A stretch of DNA of 64,000 bases from Microthyrium microscopicum (lineage: Eukaryota > Ascomycota > Dothideomycetes > Microthyriales > Microthyriaceae). Each line of letters opens with the position of its first letter. Position 1 is the first letter of the stretch. Below the pieces are notes generated by a model. The model had not been told where the DNA came from, did no database searches, and was given only the letters and a program-made list of their open reading frames with translations. The DNA lies in the NCBI GenBank assembly GCA_010405405.1, contig MU004245.1, positions 251,256-315,255 of the forward strand. Reading direction: 5' to 3'. The position numbers and the translations under genes are program-made. Positions 22,137 to 35,252 of this stretch are shown here, in pieces.

Positions 22137-25100
22137 ATGTCGACTTTTGCAAATACCAATTTCGAGGATTCGGATTCCGAGGGAGAAGACTTCAACCCGG
22201 ATGCTCATGTATCCTCAGATGAAGACGCCAAGCCAGCCCGCGACGCGCGCAAGCCAGCCAAATCGGTCAAATCCGCTGCCATAATCGAGGATAGTGACGA
22301 TGATGACGATATCAAGGCACCTGTTTCCCATGCTGTAGATGACGCCAATGGTGATGATGCCAAAGACGACGAGGAGGTTGATGAAGACGAAGGTGACAAA
22401 GAGCTTGATGACGAAGATGACGAAGAAGAAGATGAGGAAGACGAAGAAGTCAGTTGGTCTGTACTGGTTTATTAGACTGTGCTGACACTCTTATTTCAGG
22501 ACCGACCGAGAAAACGTCGTCGAAAGCCAAACCATATGCAATTCATCGATGAAGAAGCTGAAGTGGACGACGAGGATGAAGACGAAGAGGCGGAGGATGA
22601 CGAAATTGATGAAACTCATCCGGACGATATTGCCGAGCTTCCAGTTGGCGGGGAAAACGACGACTATCGCCATCGCGAACTCGATCGACAGCGCGAACGA
22701 CTTCAGGACCAGGATGCACTCACATATGCTGAACAACTGAAGGAAAAATATGGACGCCAAAAGAATCTTTCGATGCGCGAGACATCTGGTATTCCTCAAC
22801 AACTTCTGCAACCATCCGCTGAAGATCCACAAATCTGGAGTGTAAAGTGCAAAATTGGAAAAGAGTATGAAGTCGTCAACAGCATGATGAAACGATTTGC
22901 AGAGCGACTGGATACGCCCCAAGCTATCGACATCTGCTCCGTCTTTGCGCGCCCAAATGCCATGTCGGGCTACATTTACATTGAAGCCAAGAAACAAGAA
23001 GCGGCAAAGAAGATCTCTGAATATGTGACCTTTTGTTACGCACAAAATATGAATCTCATTCAAAAGAATGAGATGCCGGATCTTCTCAAGGTTCGCAAGC
23101 AAAAAGAGATCAAACTCGGTGCCTTTGTCCGATTAAAGCGACCTGCCAAATATGCTGGTGATCTTGCTCAAGTTGAATTAGTCGAAGAAACTGCGTCTGA
23201 AGTCACTCTTCGAATAGTCCCTCGAGTTGACATGAGCCAAGATGATGGTTCAGCTAAACGCAAACGACCAGGCGCTGCTGTAAGCCGGCCTCCTCAAAAG
23301 CTGTTCAACGAAGGTGAAGCACGAAAATTAGGTGGTCGATATATCCAAGGCCGTGGAAAAAATCAGTTCACTTTCCAAGGCGAGGATTATATTGGAGGCT
23401 ACTGTATCAAGACTGTTAAATTTGCCGCCGTCGAAACCGACAATGTCAATCCCACTCTGGAAGAGGCTAGCAAATTCGCAATCACCACCGAGGGTGAAGA
23501 CGGCCAGCAGAACCAAGAGATTGATCTTAATGCTATCGCTGCTAGCTTGAGAGAGACGGGCACTGGTGGCGACTTTCTACCGGTAAGATTATCCCTTATC
23601 AAATCATATTCCCAGACGATATTCGAAATTTCCCTGAACTTGTGGTCGCTATCATCACGCTTGATGGCTCCCATAGAATGCTTTCCCAACGGTGCGCCAT
23701 GGGTTCCATCCGCTGCGATGGCTTCCATGACGTGTTTCATGATTTCAACCTGAAAGACCACTTCTTATACTAACCAAATTTAGGGCGATGTTGTGGAAAT
23801 ATTTAGCGGAGAGCAACAAGGTGTTAGAGGTACAGCCGCTGCAGTTCACGGTGATGTCGTGACAATTCAGGTTGCAGCAGGTCCTCTCAAAGGCCAGAAG
23901 ATCAAAGCTCCAAGCAAATCCATCCGCAAGAAGTTCGAAATCGGTAACAGCGTCAAGGTTCTGATGAACAGCAAATATCGCAACGAGGTCGGAACAGTTC
24001 TCAAGGTAGCAGAAGACCGAGTCACCCTTCTCACCGATAATGGTCAACAAGAAATTACCGTCCTTAGCCGAGATTTACGAGTCTCGTTAGACTTCAGTAC
24101 TTCCCAACTCAACTCGCAATATCAACTTCGGGATTTGGTCAACCTTGATGCTTCCACGGTTGGATGCGTAGTTCGAGAAAACCCAGAGACAGTTGATGTT
24201 CTGGACCAGAATGGGAATGTGAAGCAAATGCTTCCCTCCAGCATCGCCGGGAAAATCGAGTTGCGCCGGCCCACTGTTGCAGCAGATCGAGTCGGATCTG
24301 AGATTCGAACAGAAGATCTTGTCCAGGAGAGCGCTGGTAACCAGCGAAAGGGTATAGTCATACACATTCATCGCAACTTTCTCTTCTTGGAAGATAAACT
24401 CCAAACCGAAAACAATGGCGTTTTTGTGGTCAAAAGCAGCAGTGTTACAGTAATATCCGCCAAGGGTGGCCGTGGTGAAGGAGCAAACCTGACTGAAATG
24501 AATCCCGCCCTCGCAGGCAAGCAAACAGGATCCTTTGGTACAATGGGCCCACCAGGAAAACCAGGCGCCGGTAAACTCCCCATTCGCAATAGAATTGACG
24601 GAGCAGAGTGCATGATTGCCAAAGGTGCGCAAAAGGGTGTCAAAGGCCGCATCAAGGATTCCACCAACACACATGCTCGTATCGAGTTCATGAATCGACC
24701 TGGTGTACATTCATATCCGTTGGAGATGCTCAAATACAAGACCAGAAATGGAGAATGGCAACGACTAGATGGCACTCCGACAGCTGGTCGTGTCCCTGGA
24801 TCTCGTGTTCCGTACGGCTCGCGTGTTCCAGCAGGCGTCTCAGGAGGCAATCGGTCAGCCTGGGGTGATCACGGTGGATCTGGAAGCAGTTCGAATGGCG
24901 CTGGTGCTCAAACTCCATACTGGAAAGGCAACGCTGATGGTGCTCGGACTCCCGCATATGGTGGGCGTACTTCCGGCTGGGATGGTTCCCGCACTGTCAA
25001 TCCATACAATGACGGTAGTAGGACGGCATACGGCGTAAGCAATGATCCTTGGCTTCTCTATACACATGCTAACTGATGATAGAACTGGGACTCAGGTAAC

Positions 25101-25421
25101 CGCACACCAGCTCCATACGCTTCTGCGCCTACCCCAGGTGCATATGGTGCAAACGCAGCTACTCCTGCTGGACTTGATGCTCCTACTCCTGGCCCTTATC
25201 TTGGTGCTCCTACTCCCGGACCAGTGGATGCTCCCACTCCTCGAGTATACGCCTATCCTACACCTGGAGCCTCTGCACCTACTCCCGGAGCATTTGCAGA
25301 TACGCCAGGCGCCTATGCTGCGGAAACTCCAGGTGCATTCACTGCGGAAACGCCTGGGGCCTTTGCAGCAGAAACCCCCGCTGCCTTTGGTGACGATGAT
25401 GATGAGCCGAGATACGCATAG
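22137..25421 (+). CDS. SPT5: transcription elongation factor SPT5
   Basis: Four exons: 22137-22448, 22500-23582, 23784-25034 and 25083-25421; all phase 0, 994 aa. Residues 1-190 are highly acidic. An NGN domain, the Spt4-binding fold, follows at about 212-300 ([20 protein letters not shown] to [14 protein letters not shown]). Several KOW domains come next, for example [36 protein letters not shown] and [20 protein letters not shown]. The C-terminal repeat region (from about 855) is rich in TPxxY/F and TPGAF units, the target of CTD-type kinases. With Spt4 it forms DSIF, which clamps RNA polymerase II. Length is close to yeast Spt5 (1063). Intron 2 (201 nt) is longer than the rest. Confidence 0.95.
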
Positions 25422-25985
25422 TAGGAGCATTTGGCGGTTGCTAAGACAATGGCATAAGTGTCACAGTGATTTTGTTCATAGATCTATGGCTTGGATTAGT
25501 TGGGCGTTCTATGAGAGCTAGCATTTGCATTATTCAAGCATAGTCAAGCCGAATCCAGATCCATAATCTGCTAAGTTGATATCACAATGTGCAAACAAAA
25601 TAAATGATTCTTCTCCCATCAGCGGTGATCTAGAATATTTTGTCCATTCAGTCTTAATTAAATGCTCTTCCAACATAATTCTCTCCAGAACCAAAAGAGG
25701 ACATTTTGGTTTGTAGACTCGGGGCATAATTTTTGAGGCTCAAGCTCTAAAACTAGTCGACCAAAAATTACTGCCAAGATATTCCTTCAACGTCCTCGTT
25801 CGCGCTGGTTTCCGTACAACCATTTCCAACCCTCCTGCTAAATGTCGTCGAAAGTAAACAATTTCTCTTCCAAGCTCTTGCATGGTTGAACTCCAATGTC
25901 CCTTCGCCAAGCCACCCAGAAGGCAATACGTACCTTCCCCAGAGCTCGCAATAGCTATTCTCCCACCCCCATCATAACAACCATC
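25422..25985. other. intergenic SPT5/PUS4
   Basis: These 560 bases contain the SPT5 3' flank, a very short MITE derivative (25588-25655) and the PUS4 promoter. There is no gene. Confidence 0.5.
25588..25655. mobile_element. MITE, copy 4, short deletion derivative
   Basis: The left end aacaaaataaatgattcttc followed by tcccatcagcggtgat matches the family terminus. Only about 25 bases later the opposite end attttgtccatt appears. The interior shared by the longer copies is missing, leaving about 68 bp. Confidence 0.5.
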
Positions 25986-27213
25986 ATGCAAGACTCCATC
26001 GTTCAAGGCGTACTTGGTAACACCGCTCCTAAAGCCTATTATCGTCACTGTCAACTAATATGCGAATCTAGCCATCCATAAACCTCCGCGCATTACCTCC
26101 ACCGATGTCATCCGCACCCTCCAACACCACTTCAACCCCTCAACCACCTTCGCACCTCTCCTCGCAGCCGCGCAAGACGCCGAGAAGCACAAACCTTACG
26201 AGCAACAACGTCGCGGTCGAAAGTCACGCCAATTGCTAAATAAGGTCAAAATCGGTCATGGTGGTACCCTCGATCCGCTGGCCACTGGCGTGCTGATCAC
26301 TGGCATTGGCACTGGCACCAAGGAGCTCTCATCATTTCTAGGCTGTACCAAGACATATGAGACAGTGGTACTGTTTGGCGTACAAACGGACACGTACGAT
26401 GTGCTCGGCAAGGTCGTCAAAACAGCGGACTGGGCGGAAGTCAACGAGGAGAGCATACGCGACGCGCTAAAAAAGAACTTTACAGGCAAAATTGGTCAAC
26501 GGCCGCCGATATTCAGCGCCAAGTGGGTGAATGGTGAGCGCATGTATGATCTCGCGCGACGTGGGGAAGAAGTGCCGGAGGCGTTATTAGAGGCGAAAGA
26601 GATGAATGTGGACGAGATGGAGCTGTTGGAATTTTGGGAGGAGGGCGCACATGAGTGGGTTATGCGGACGGGTGAGGAGCTGGGAGGCTCGACAGGCCGG
26701 AGGGATGATCGTGGTGGAAGAGGAAAGAAACGAAAGCGCGAGAAAGGAAGGGAGCAGGAGGTGGACGAGTCGCCGAAGAAGCGACCGGAGAGTGCTGGCA
26801 AGATTATGGATGCAAAGGATATCTCAGTGAAGAAGCCGTTCATGTCCGGCGCATTGCCAGCGGAGGACGAGATTGATCAACCAGCTGCTGAGGAGGCAGT
26901 ACTGGACAAGAAGGAAGCTGAAGGCGCTGAGATGGCACCAACGGAAAGTACACCGCCTGTCCGTCTTGGTCCTGCGGCTCGTATAAGGATGACGGTCTCT
27001 TCTGGATTCTATGTGCGGTCACTTTGTCACGATTTAGGAAAGGCACTGGGCTCTGCTGGTACCATGGCAGAGCTTATACGTACGAGACAAGGTGACTTTG
27101 AAGTTGGCAAGAATTGCCTCGACTTTGATGACCTGCAAAAAGGGGAGAGCGTTTGGGGACCAAAAGTAAAAAAGTTTCTGGACCAGTGGCAGGATAACAT
27201 GTCAAAGAAGTAA
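25986..27213 (+). CDS. PUS4: tRNA pseudouridine-55 synthase (TruB family)
   Basis: Exon 1 is 25986-26016 (MQDSIVQGVL plus one base). A 55-nt intron with CTAAT branch follows, and exon 2 is 26072-27213; 390 aa. The join gives AIHKPPRITSTDVI, the standard TruB opening. GHGGTLDPLATGVL carries the catalytic Asp (D78), KTYETVVLFGVQTDTYD matches motif II and RIRMTVSSGFYVRSLCHDLG matches motif III. The enzyme makes pseudouridine at position 55 of the T-loop in most tRNAs, in cytosol and mitochondria in yeast. A basic/acidic insert of about 85 residues (KKRKREKGREQEVDESPKKR and onwards) splits the domain, as is common in fungi. It is not Cbf5, since the PUA-type C-terminus is absent. Confidence 0.92.
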
Positions 27214-30200
27214 AAAGAGTGACTTCTCATCACCAAAGATACCCAGCTACGTACACTATTACAGTCAAGACTTGATTTCTGTCACAATGTCACTAGATTG
27301 ACTTGCTCACCCATATGTTCAAGCACTCAGCGCACAAGCGGATGTCATTGTCGTGGGAGCTTCTAGCAGCCTATATCGTACGACGTTTTGCCTCAGTCGT
27401 ACTCACACCTCTTACTTCAAAGAGCACAGGTACTTGTGGAAGTAAGGTTCGACGCTGTCGACACCTGGAGTCCTAGACTTATGAATGAGTTGATACCTAC
27501 TCGACTTTCATATATCTTTATGAAGTTGCTTCTTTTGGCGTTCTACTGCCAACCAGGCTTCGAGAACCAAGCACATACAGGCTCCAATAGATGGCCCATT
27601 CATTTACCTCAAACTGACGGGCCGCTTCCGATCGAAACCTTACCGTACTTATGGTTATTGAATGTTGTTTTTTCGTATTGTTGACTGCATTTATGAGCCC
27701 ATTACCCGGTTACCACTATAATGACTTCGCGAATATACATCAAGAACGGTCAGTACCCGGACTCACTGCATGAAAAAGATACGTCCGCATAGCCTCACTC
27801 ACTCAATATTCCATCCCTCCTAAAGCCTTCGCCAGCTCGCACATCTCTCTGCACATGCTGGACATTTCTTGTCCTCGGTTCCAACCAGCACCCCCCGGCC
27901 ACCCAGCACAACCATCACAGGGACTGCTTCGCATCAAGTCTGAGCTGTGAATGATCCCCGCAAGGCCCCGCTTACCGCGCCGCGGGATATCCCCATACAG
28001 CTGGGCAGTTGTACCTGTAGCCATGTGTGTCATGGCACAACTACACCGTCTTCCCAGACAATCGCATGGCAGGCCAGGGTTCGATGATTCCACGGAAGCT
28101 CGTTTCGGGAGGGGCAGAGGGAGTTACTCCGCTAATTGTTAGATCCTTCTCGGGCTCGCCGTGTCGAGAATCGAGGAAGTTGAGTCGCAAAGGTCGAAAG
28201 GCAATTAGCTTTAGCTTCGCCGTTTCATAAGGCTTCAAGCGTGACAAGCGTGAAAATTGGAAAAGGCCCTTTGATATGCGCAAATCGCCCATTAGGGACT
28301 GTTAGTTACAGCTCTTTTCTGGTATTCTCCTGGTTTGAGTCGTATAATGAGTGGAAAAAATGAAGGTTGATGCCAGAGCGTACCTAGGATATGAACAGTT
28401 CAACTGACAACATGTCTTGACAAATGCAAGTTACTACACTCGTTGTCGCATAAAGAGAAGCTTTTCAATAAGTTTATTATTCTCTTCGACCTTTATTTGC
28501 GTTGTTGGGAATTATATCACTGCCTGATCAATAGATAAGCCTACCCAACAGCCCATCTGATAGATCCCTAAATACCAGGTATTGACGTGCCACTCCTATA
28601 TCGACATTTCTCATTTATAGAACACAATTGCTTTCTCAAAGTCAACGCAACAAGTGGTGTTCACTTGGGCGGTAGAGAATGTTATAGCCTCCACGGTTTG
28701 ACCAGCCTTACCATGCTGAAACAACAGAGCCTTCCCTTCAACATATCGATAGAGCTAACTGTGATCGTAATGACAGGATTGGCTGATCACAAACTTGAAT
28801 AAGTATAGATTTAGTCTTTAGCCGTTGAAACATAGCCACGGTTTCCGCTATCTCTACCGGTTTGCCGGCTTGAGGCGATCAGATTTACGTCCCATTTGCG
28901 TAGTCACTGAGACTTTGTTCCACAACAAAAATGACCATCAAGTCAAATTCTGTTGCCTGTGTAGCACTTATGGAATGCCAACATTTATCGCATTTTTGTA
29001 AGCTTGACAAGCATGCTGGCCTAGATAGATCGATTGACGAAAGCGGTATATTCGATGCTTGAAATGAGACAATGAGGATTACCATCTGTGGAAGTACTTT
29101 GTATGAGCGACTGGATGGATCTCACACTTGGAAAGATTAGAAGAAGTGAGCGAATACAACAAGAACCCCGGCGGAACAAAGAGGCAATTGAGCGCACCAA
29201 ATTATACAGCTTAGGTAAGGTACCTTGGTAGATATCATATGTAATGATGTAATTTGATGCACTTGATCTCCTACTTCATTCTCATTTCTAGCTGGCACAT
29301 TCGTTTAGCTGGTAATTACGCCCAAGATCAGCATTGGAAAGATACGATGATACGAGTCATAATGCTATCCCGGGTTTAGTGTGAAGACATTCTTAGGAGG
29401 ATGATCCCAACCTCCTCGACATGGATCCGAGAGGAGAAGACTCGTAAGGCAGATCAAACACATAGCAAACTTGTCGCCATAGTGATCTAGAGGCTTTCAT
29501 ATTACCATTTCTGATTAATGCATTGCGCTTCATAAAGTTGTGAACTGTAAGCATTCTTCTGAACCGACTAATTCTTAGGCGCCTTTGGCGACAATCGACC
29601 AAACTGAAGGAAAGCTGCGAAGTCCATAGATGTTTTGCGACTCTCGGCGGGAACGAGGTCAACTTCAAGGGTGGTCCGTCAAGGATTATAACAAGACCTG
29701 GCAAGTGCCCTGATGGACATTGCGTGAGCAGCAACTAGGCGAACTATATGGACAGCGTTTCCTGGCATTGCAGTCCGGCAACCGGCAGAACCGCTGAGCG
29801 AAGGATTACTTGTAACGTGTGAACCAAAAAAGTTTCTGAGAATGTGTTATCGCGAACTATCTGGATCGTGTCTAGGTATGGGTTGGAAACAGCAAGGTTT
29901 ACTTGCGTGTTTGAAGCCATTGCATAGCAATGCCACGCATCCGAGAAATCATGTTTACCTCTTGGAGTAATGAAAGCTGGTCTTGAAGGTATAGAAGTAT
30001 GCGCATATGTCTAAAATTGAGGTTTAGTGTTAGTCAATTCTCAGTATCGCAATAGCTTTTCTTCATCGGAAGGTCAGACAAGTAGATTGGCTACCTTATG
30101 CCCTTCTGGCTATCTTGATGAATGGACAATGATCAAATGGTCACTGGCAGGCTCTAAGAGAATCACCATCTTGATATGGAGATGAGTGAGTGGCCAGATG

Positions 30201-31643
30201 CAATATCGTTTGGTTCTGTTGACGAGATGACAGATTAATATTCCAGACCCAAAGTCGTTTCAAGGTCCACAGCTCATTTAAGCCTATGAGAAACTACTTT
30301 AGTGGCACATCAAGCATACCTAGTACCTGTCAGGCTGTACAGTAGCCTGTATCTGCATATGCCCTGCATGGCTTATGTGCGGCCTTTCCTGGTTGACTCT
30401 TGCGCTTGATATTGTGCCGATGATAACATATGACCTGTACTAGGCGGCGCAAGTAAGTCCATGCTACTCAGCCTGCCGTGAAGCCAAATTAGGCATTTCA
30501 TGGAAAGTTTGGAAAGGTATGTATCTTGAGATAGTCCTTCCATGAATCGATTCAATCTTATTGTGTGGGCCGGTGAAGACTGATACAACAGTTGTCAGTG
30601 GTGGCCCAGCGTCCTTCCCTCCTTATCCTTCCTAAATTCGCCCTCGTCGTCATCTGAACCAAGAGTTTGGGTACCTTCGTGAGAGTCGAGACAAGAAAGG
30701 ACTGGGATAGCGGTGTTTGCGGTGTCATCAAGCTGGCTGTCAAGCTCGTGGCACCCTGTAAGCTGTTCCATCTCCACAACTGCACATGGGTCATTTCCTC
30801 ATTTGGCAAGGCTGCTGCATTCTCTGCCACTTCTGACACTTCGATCCTCACCTCGCCTCTGCACTCTTTGCAATGTGCAGTACCATCCTGGCAATATACA
30901 TGTATTCTTTGAGGGAAGATGCAAGCCTACAGGCAGTCCAAACGCTCTTGCTGCACCCGTTACTGCTGGGTCGCTGGATATTGCCGTGCAGCGCCGCGCG
31001 CGGACTGCCTGCTCGCATCATGCATAACAATTCATCCAGTCTAACCAGCGATTTTATGGTGTGGACCTTCTATTTGGCCGAAGAAGCTCGTCTTTGGATA
31101 CTCTGAGTCGTAAACTGCCAATCATGCGACTATCTCCACTTAGCAAATTATGCTGTGCTGGGGGAAGACATGCCTACTTCAACATGCCATGTCCATTATC
31201 TATCGCATTGTGTTCCACGCTGCATGCTTAAACTTGGAGAAGTTTCGATGCGTTATTTGCAGGACCATCTATAGAATCTATTGGAAGATATTGTTGACAT
31301 TGTTTCTGGAAACCTCGCGGAAACTCTTCGATCAGGCTGTGCCGGACAGCTCTCCCCTCCCAAACTGGTTTTTCAACTTATATCAGTGATATGTTCAGTC
31401 CTTGAAACACTTGCACAAAGGGTCAGCGAATGTTATCTCAGGTCAGTAAATCCTTTCGTTTGCATCTATCTCGATTCAATCTGTATTCATTACGCATATT
31501 TGAAAACTCGAGAAAGAGAAGCCTCTTTTACGTTATATCACTGGACCAAAATATCGAAAGCGATAACTTGGTTCGCAGTCAAATCGGTTGTTATTCTTGA
31601 GAATGAGAACTAACGAGAGAAAGCATTCCGGAATACAATCATC
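27214..31643. other. 4.4-kb gene-free region
   Basis: I find no gene with recognisable features here. Small frames exist: a Cys/Gly-rich frame on the minus strand at 27803-28093 in a locally GC-richer patch, a minus-strand frame at 29393-29734 and overlapping minus-strand frames at 30558-30851. None has splice support, a domain or a family resemblance I can name. No tRNA-like B box, satellite or terminal inverted repeats are evident. It may hold decayed sequence or long upstream regulatory DNA of the SAT4-type gene. Confidence 0.4.
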
Positions 31644-34337
31644 ATGTCAACATTACCCCTTAGTGGGCCGAATCCGAAAATAATTGATAATGGAATACTC
31701 AACATACCTCCGTTATCAGATCCTGCATTCAGTAAAGGACGGAGAGAGTGGCTGCCTTATTATGCTGTTGCATTTGAGGTCGCTACCACAGTATTACTCG
31801 GCGTGAGGGTCCTTTCACGGGTGAATAGAACAGGTGGCCGCCCTGGCCTGGATGATGTGCTTATTTTTGTCGCATGGCTGCTTAGTATCGGCATGATGAC
31901 ATGTGTGATTTACGGTGAGAGTCGCGCAAAATTGTCAAAATGAAGATAACTGATGCGAATATAGGTGCCATCCATCTGGGAATGGACAGACATATGATGG
32001 CTGTCGATTCTACCGTTTGGGCAAAATCAGCTCTCGTAAGCATCGAGATCTGTATAGGCTTTCAATTACTAATTTTCTTAGGTCACTCTTATAGCTGAAG
32101 AGTTTTTCATGTGGTCGCTGCTATGTGTCAAGCTTTCAGTACTAATGTTTTATCGTCGACTAGTAAAAGGCACATATTCTCGAAAGTTCAAGTGGGCGCT
32201 TTGGTTTGGTATGGGTCTCGCATTGATAACGACAATAATACCGACTATCCTGTCTTTGGTGAGCTGCCACCCCGTGGACGCCATCTGGATGCAATGGGAT
32301 CTCACCTACGTTTACACCAACTACAAAAATTTCTGGTGCCAACATGTCGCAATTGTTGTTCTAGTTGCTGAACTAGCCGGATCATTCAGTGTGATAACAG
32401 ACTTTTACACAGTTATGCTTCCGGCTATACTTTTGCTACGAATTCGTATTAGTCGAAGACAGCGATTAGGTCTATTAGTTATCTTCGGCGCAGGCTTCAT
32501 GTAGGAACACATCGCGCCATCTGATGAGACTCATACTAACATGTCCGCCAGGGTTGTGATAGCAGGTGCTGTCCGTACATATTACCTGTCGCGTGCTGAG
32601 AGACCAATCGCCGATAAAAGCTGGGTGCTATTTGAAGTCTGGGCTGCCAGTATCGCAGAGTGTAACATGGCTATAATGTGTGCTTGCGCGCCCTCATTAA
32701 AGTCTGTCACTGGAAAGTACTTTCGCGAAGGATTTGGGAGCAAAAACAGCAGTAAAGACAGTAGCAAAGACAGCACAGTCAAGTTTGGTTCCCTCGGAGG
32801 CGAGTCTTCAGCATCGAAACCTTTGACTCAGATGTCATACATGAGCCATCAATCTAAGGTCACCGCCAAAAGGGTGTCATCGATACATGCTCTAATGCGC
32901 AAATTCTCAATTCGTGGACACCGAAGACATGATCCAGATGATCCCAACGAGGAGAGCGATACCGTGTATCTAAAGGCCTCCGGGCTTAGAATGGGTGCCT
33001 ACGGTAGCACTGCTGAAGGATACGATGATAAACCATTACCCCCAATTGATCCTTCATGGTCCCCAGCGATACTATCTCCAGTCAGCCCAGGACGAATTGG
33101 CTTCACAACGTCGATGTTCGATCGGGGCCCGATGACACCTCCGCCAATATACTCGGAAACTCCAAACAAAAACAATCACACTGGCTCCTCTATTATCGCT
33201 CTACCTATACTACCCCAGGTGGATGATACCGATGATGACTCGTCGGTTCAAACTCCAGCTCCGGAATCGATCCGCTTAGAGCAAAATGTTCGAATCACAA
33301 ACGCGGACCATAGAGAACGCCGCTCAGTAACTCCAAGTGTTGTTTTCATTGATCAAAATGGCAGTGAGGAACAAGTCAACCGAGTCAAGTATCACAGCTT
33401 TGTGGAAACACCTGTTATAAGCAAGGAAGATCTATTACTTCCTCAAAGTACTTCCGCACAGGGCAAATCGCAATCGATAAAAGCTACTGCCGAATCGCTC
33501 CGACAGCAAATGCGCGAGGCAGAGGCCCAGATGAACCAAACCCTTTCTCAGAGATCTTCTCACCAAGCTCCGACAGTACCATCAGCAGTACTATATCCAT
33601 CACGGCCATCAACGGCTGGAGCAGTCTCTTCTCAACCACCACCTTCAGGCTTCGAGCGTGGTTCAGTACGTGATGCACTTCGTCATATGCGCTCACAGCC
33701 TCTCAACTCTGATCGACTTACCCCAAATTTTGCATCTTCGAGAGTCTCTTCTCCATTCTCATCACCCATTCGCCGCGTCGACGGACATCGTAACAGCATA
33801 AGCCATATATCAGATCCCTCCGAGTCTGGTGGTTCTGATGACGCTGAAAGCAATCTCCCTCAGAGTCCTTCGCGGTTCGAGAACCGTCCAAGTATCGCCA
33901 ATTACAGCCATGCAACTGCGAGCGCCACAAATCGTCCTAAACTCGCGCTAATAACTTCTACATTTCCGTCATCGGCTGGCCGATCAGATTCACACGACAC
34001 ACTTCCCAGTACCACGTACGTTAGTGGCAGTACTTCAGTCAAGCAACTTTCAAACATCTCTCAAGACCAGAGTTCTCGTCCTATGGGATTGCAAAGCTCG
34101 GGCAATGGGTCTAAAATTGATCAGCCCAATGCTGTAGCCGCCACGACTGCTCCAGCAGTTACTCCCGTCCGAAACGGCGATGGAGCCATGGCCATCGGGG
34201 TCGCAGTGCCATGTGCGGCAGACTATGGAGACGCTTTGAGCAAATTTGCAGGTGACGGGCCAGGCGGCATTGGCAGACCGAAAGTGCGAAGAGTGTTGAG
34301 TAGGGAGAAGTGGAAATGGCATGAAGAAAACAGCTGA
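31644..34337 (+). CDS. SAT4/rhodopsin-type seven-helix membrane protein, long tail
   Basis: Four exons: 31644-31914, 31965-32035, 32082-32500 and 32552-34337; phase is kept, 848 aa. Residues about 30-300 form the seven-helix integral membrane domain of the fungal rhodopsin/SAT4 family. Markers are ATTVLLGVRVLSRVNRTGG, GLDDVLIFVAWLLSIGM, EFFMWSLLCVKLSVLMFYRR, the Cys in LVSCHPVDAIW, NFWCQHVAIVV, and the last helices with VVIAGAVRTYYLS and AECNMAIMCACAPSLKSV. The remaining 530 residues are a disordered Ser/Pro tail. Most relatives end near 350-450 aa, so the tail is unusual. Related Pth11-type proteins act as surface receptors in some pathogens, but the ligand and role here are unknown. Confidence 0.88.
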
Positions 34338-35252
34338 ATATCACTAGGTCCTTTGTAGTATAATCATGACGAATTATCGAAACACTGGTCGATTTCCCTT
34401 TTTGACCTCAATTGACGGTGGTAATGGGCTTTTGAAAAGCATGTATCATCATTCTAGCAGCATCTTCATATTTCTCTGTAGTTTTTCAATCTGCTTTTGA
34501 TGGCCAAACGCAACTTCATTATGAAAAGTCATTTCTACCTCTTAAAGCCCCCAAGTCTCCTTCATTCGACAAGCAAATCCTGTATCTCGATGCGCGCTAT
34601 CGACTAAGAACAATTTTACATCCACGTATGAGGGTATAATATGGCCGCCGGTCGTCGGCAAATATCTGCCCAGTCACTGCTAATTTCTGACACAAACACA
34701 CCACTAAAACAGAAGAAGACTGTTTAGCTCGCTACTGAAACTGAATTCAAGTAGCCTAGAGCAATTTTTACATCTCTATAAGGAAGAGCTAACTCCAAAT
34801 TGTTTTCTTCGCGCCAACGCGCCACCACGCCGAGTACTTCAGTCAACGTAGATTGTTAGACTAGAATGTGCCGCCCAATATCAGTTGTTAAGCTAGGACA
34901 TAATTTCAAAAATAGACAGTTGAGAGAGGCCGGAAGGTCTGAAAGCCCCAATTACTTTAACAGATAGTCCGTCTTTCCACTGCAACAGCTTTCATTTAGA
35001 TTGCAATATAGAGCGACATATGCGCCCCGCCCCCGTAATCCTACCTGCAGCCGGGTAAATATATATTCTGTCACCGGACTCATGGTAAATCCTGGAAGCT
35101 TGGATGAAATTTCGCCGGGAACAAAATGTCCGAAAATGCAACTTCCTGGAAGTCGACTATAGTCAAGCTGCAATGATGATGGCTACTAATACTAGTAGTT
35201 ACATCACCTATCACTCCCGTGCCATAGCATACCAGGGGAACACACGCTCATT
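34338..35252. other. intergenic
   Basis: These 915 bases hold the 3' flank of the SAT4-type gene and the promoter of the SGNH hydrolase gene. I see no gene, repeat or RNA gene. Confidence 0.5.

Noticed and set aside
27803-28093. 96-codon Cys/Gly-rich frame on the minus strand in a GC-richer patch
   Set aside because: It could pass for a small Cys-rich protein, but there is no signal peptide, family resemblance or splice support.
29393-29734. 113-codon frame on the minus strand
   Set aside because: No hydrophobic core, motif or neighbour support; length is within chance for AT-balanced DNA.
30558-30851. Two overlapping minus-strand frames, one acidic at its end
   Set aside because: Two frames compete over the same bases, with no splice or family evidence to choose one.
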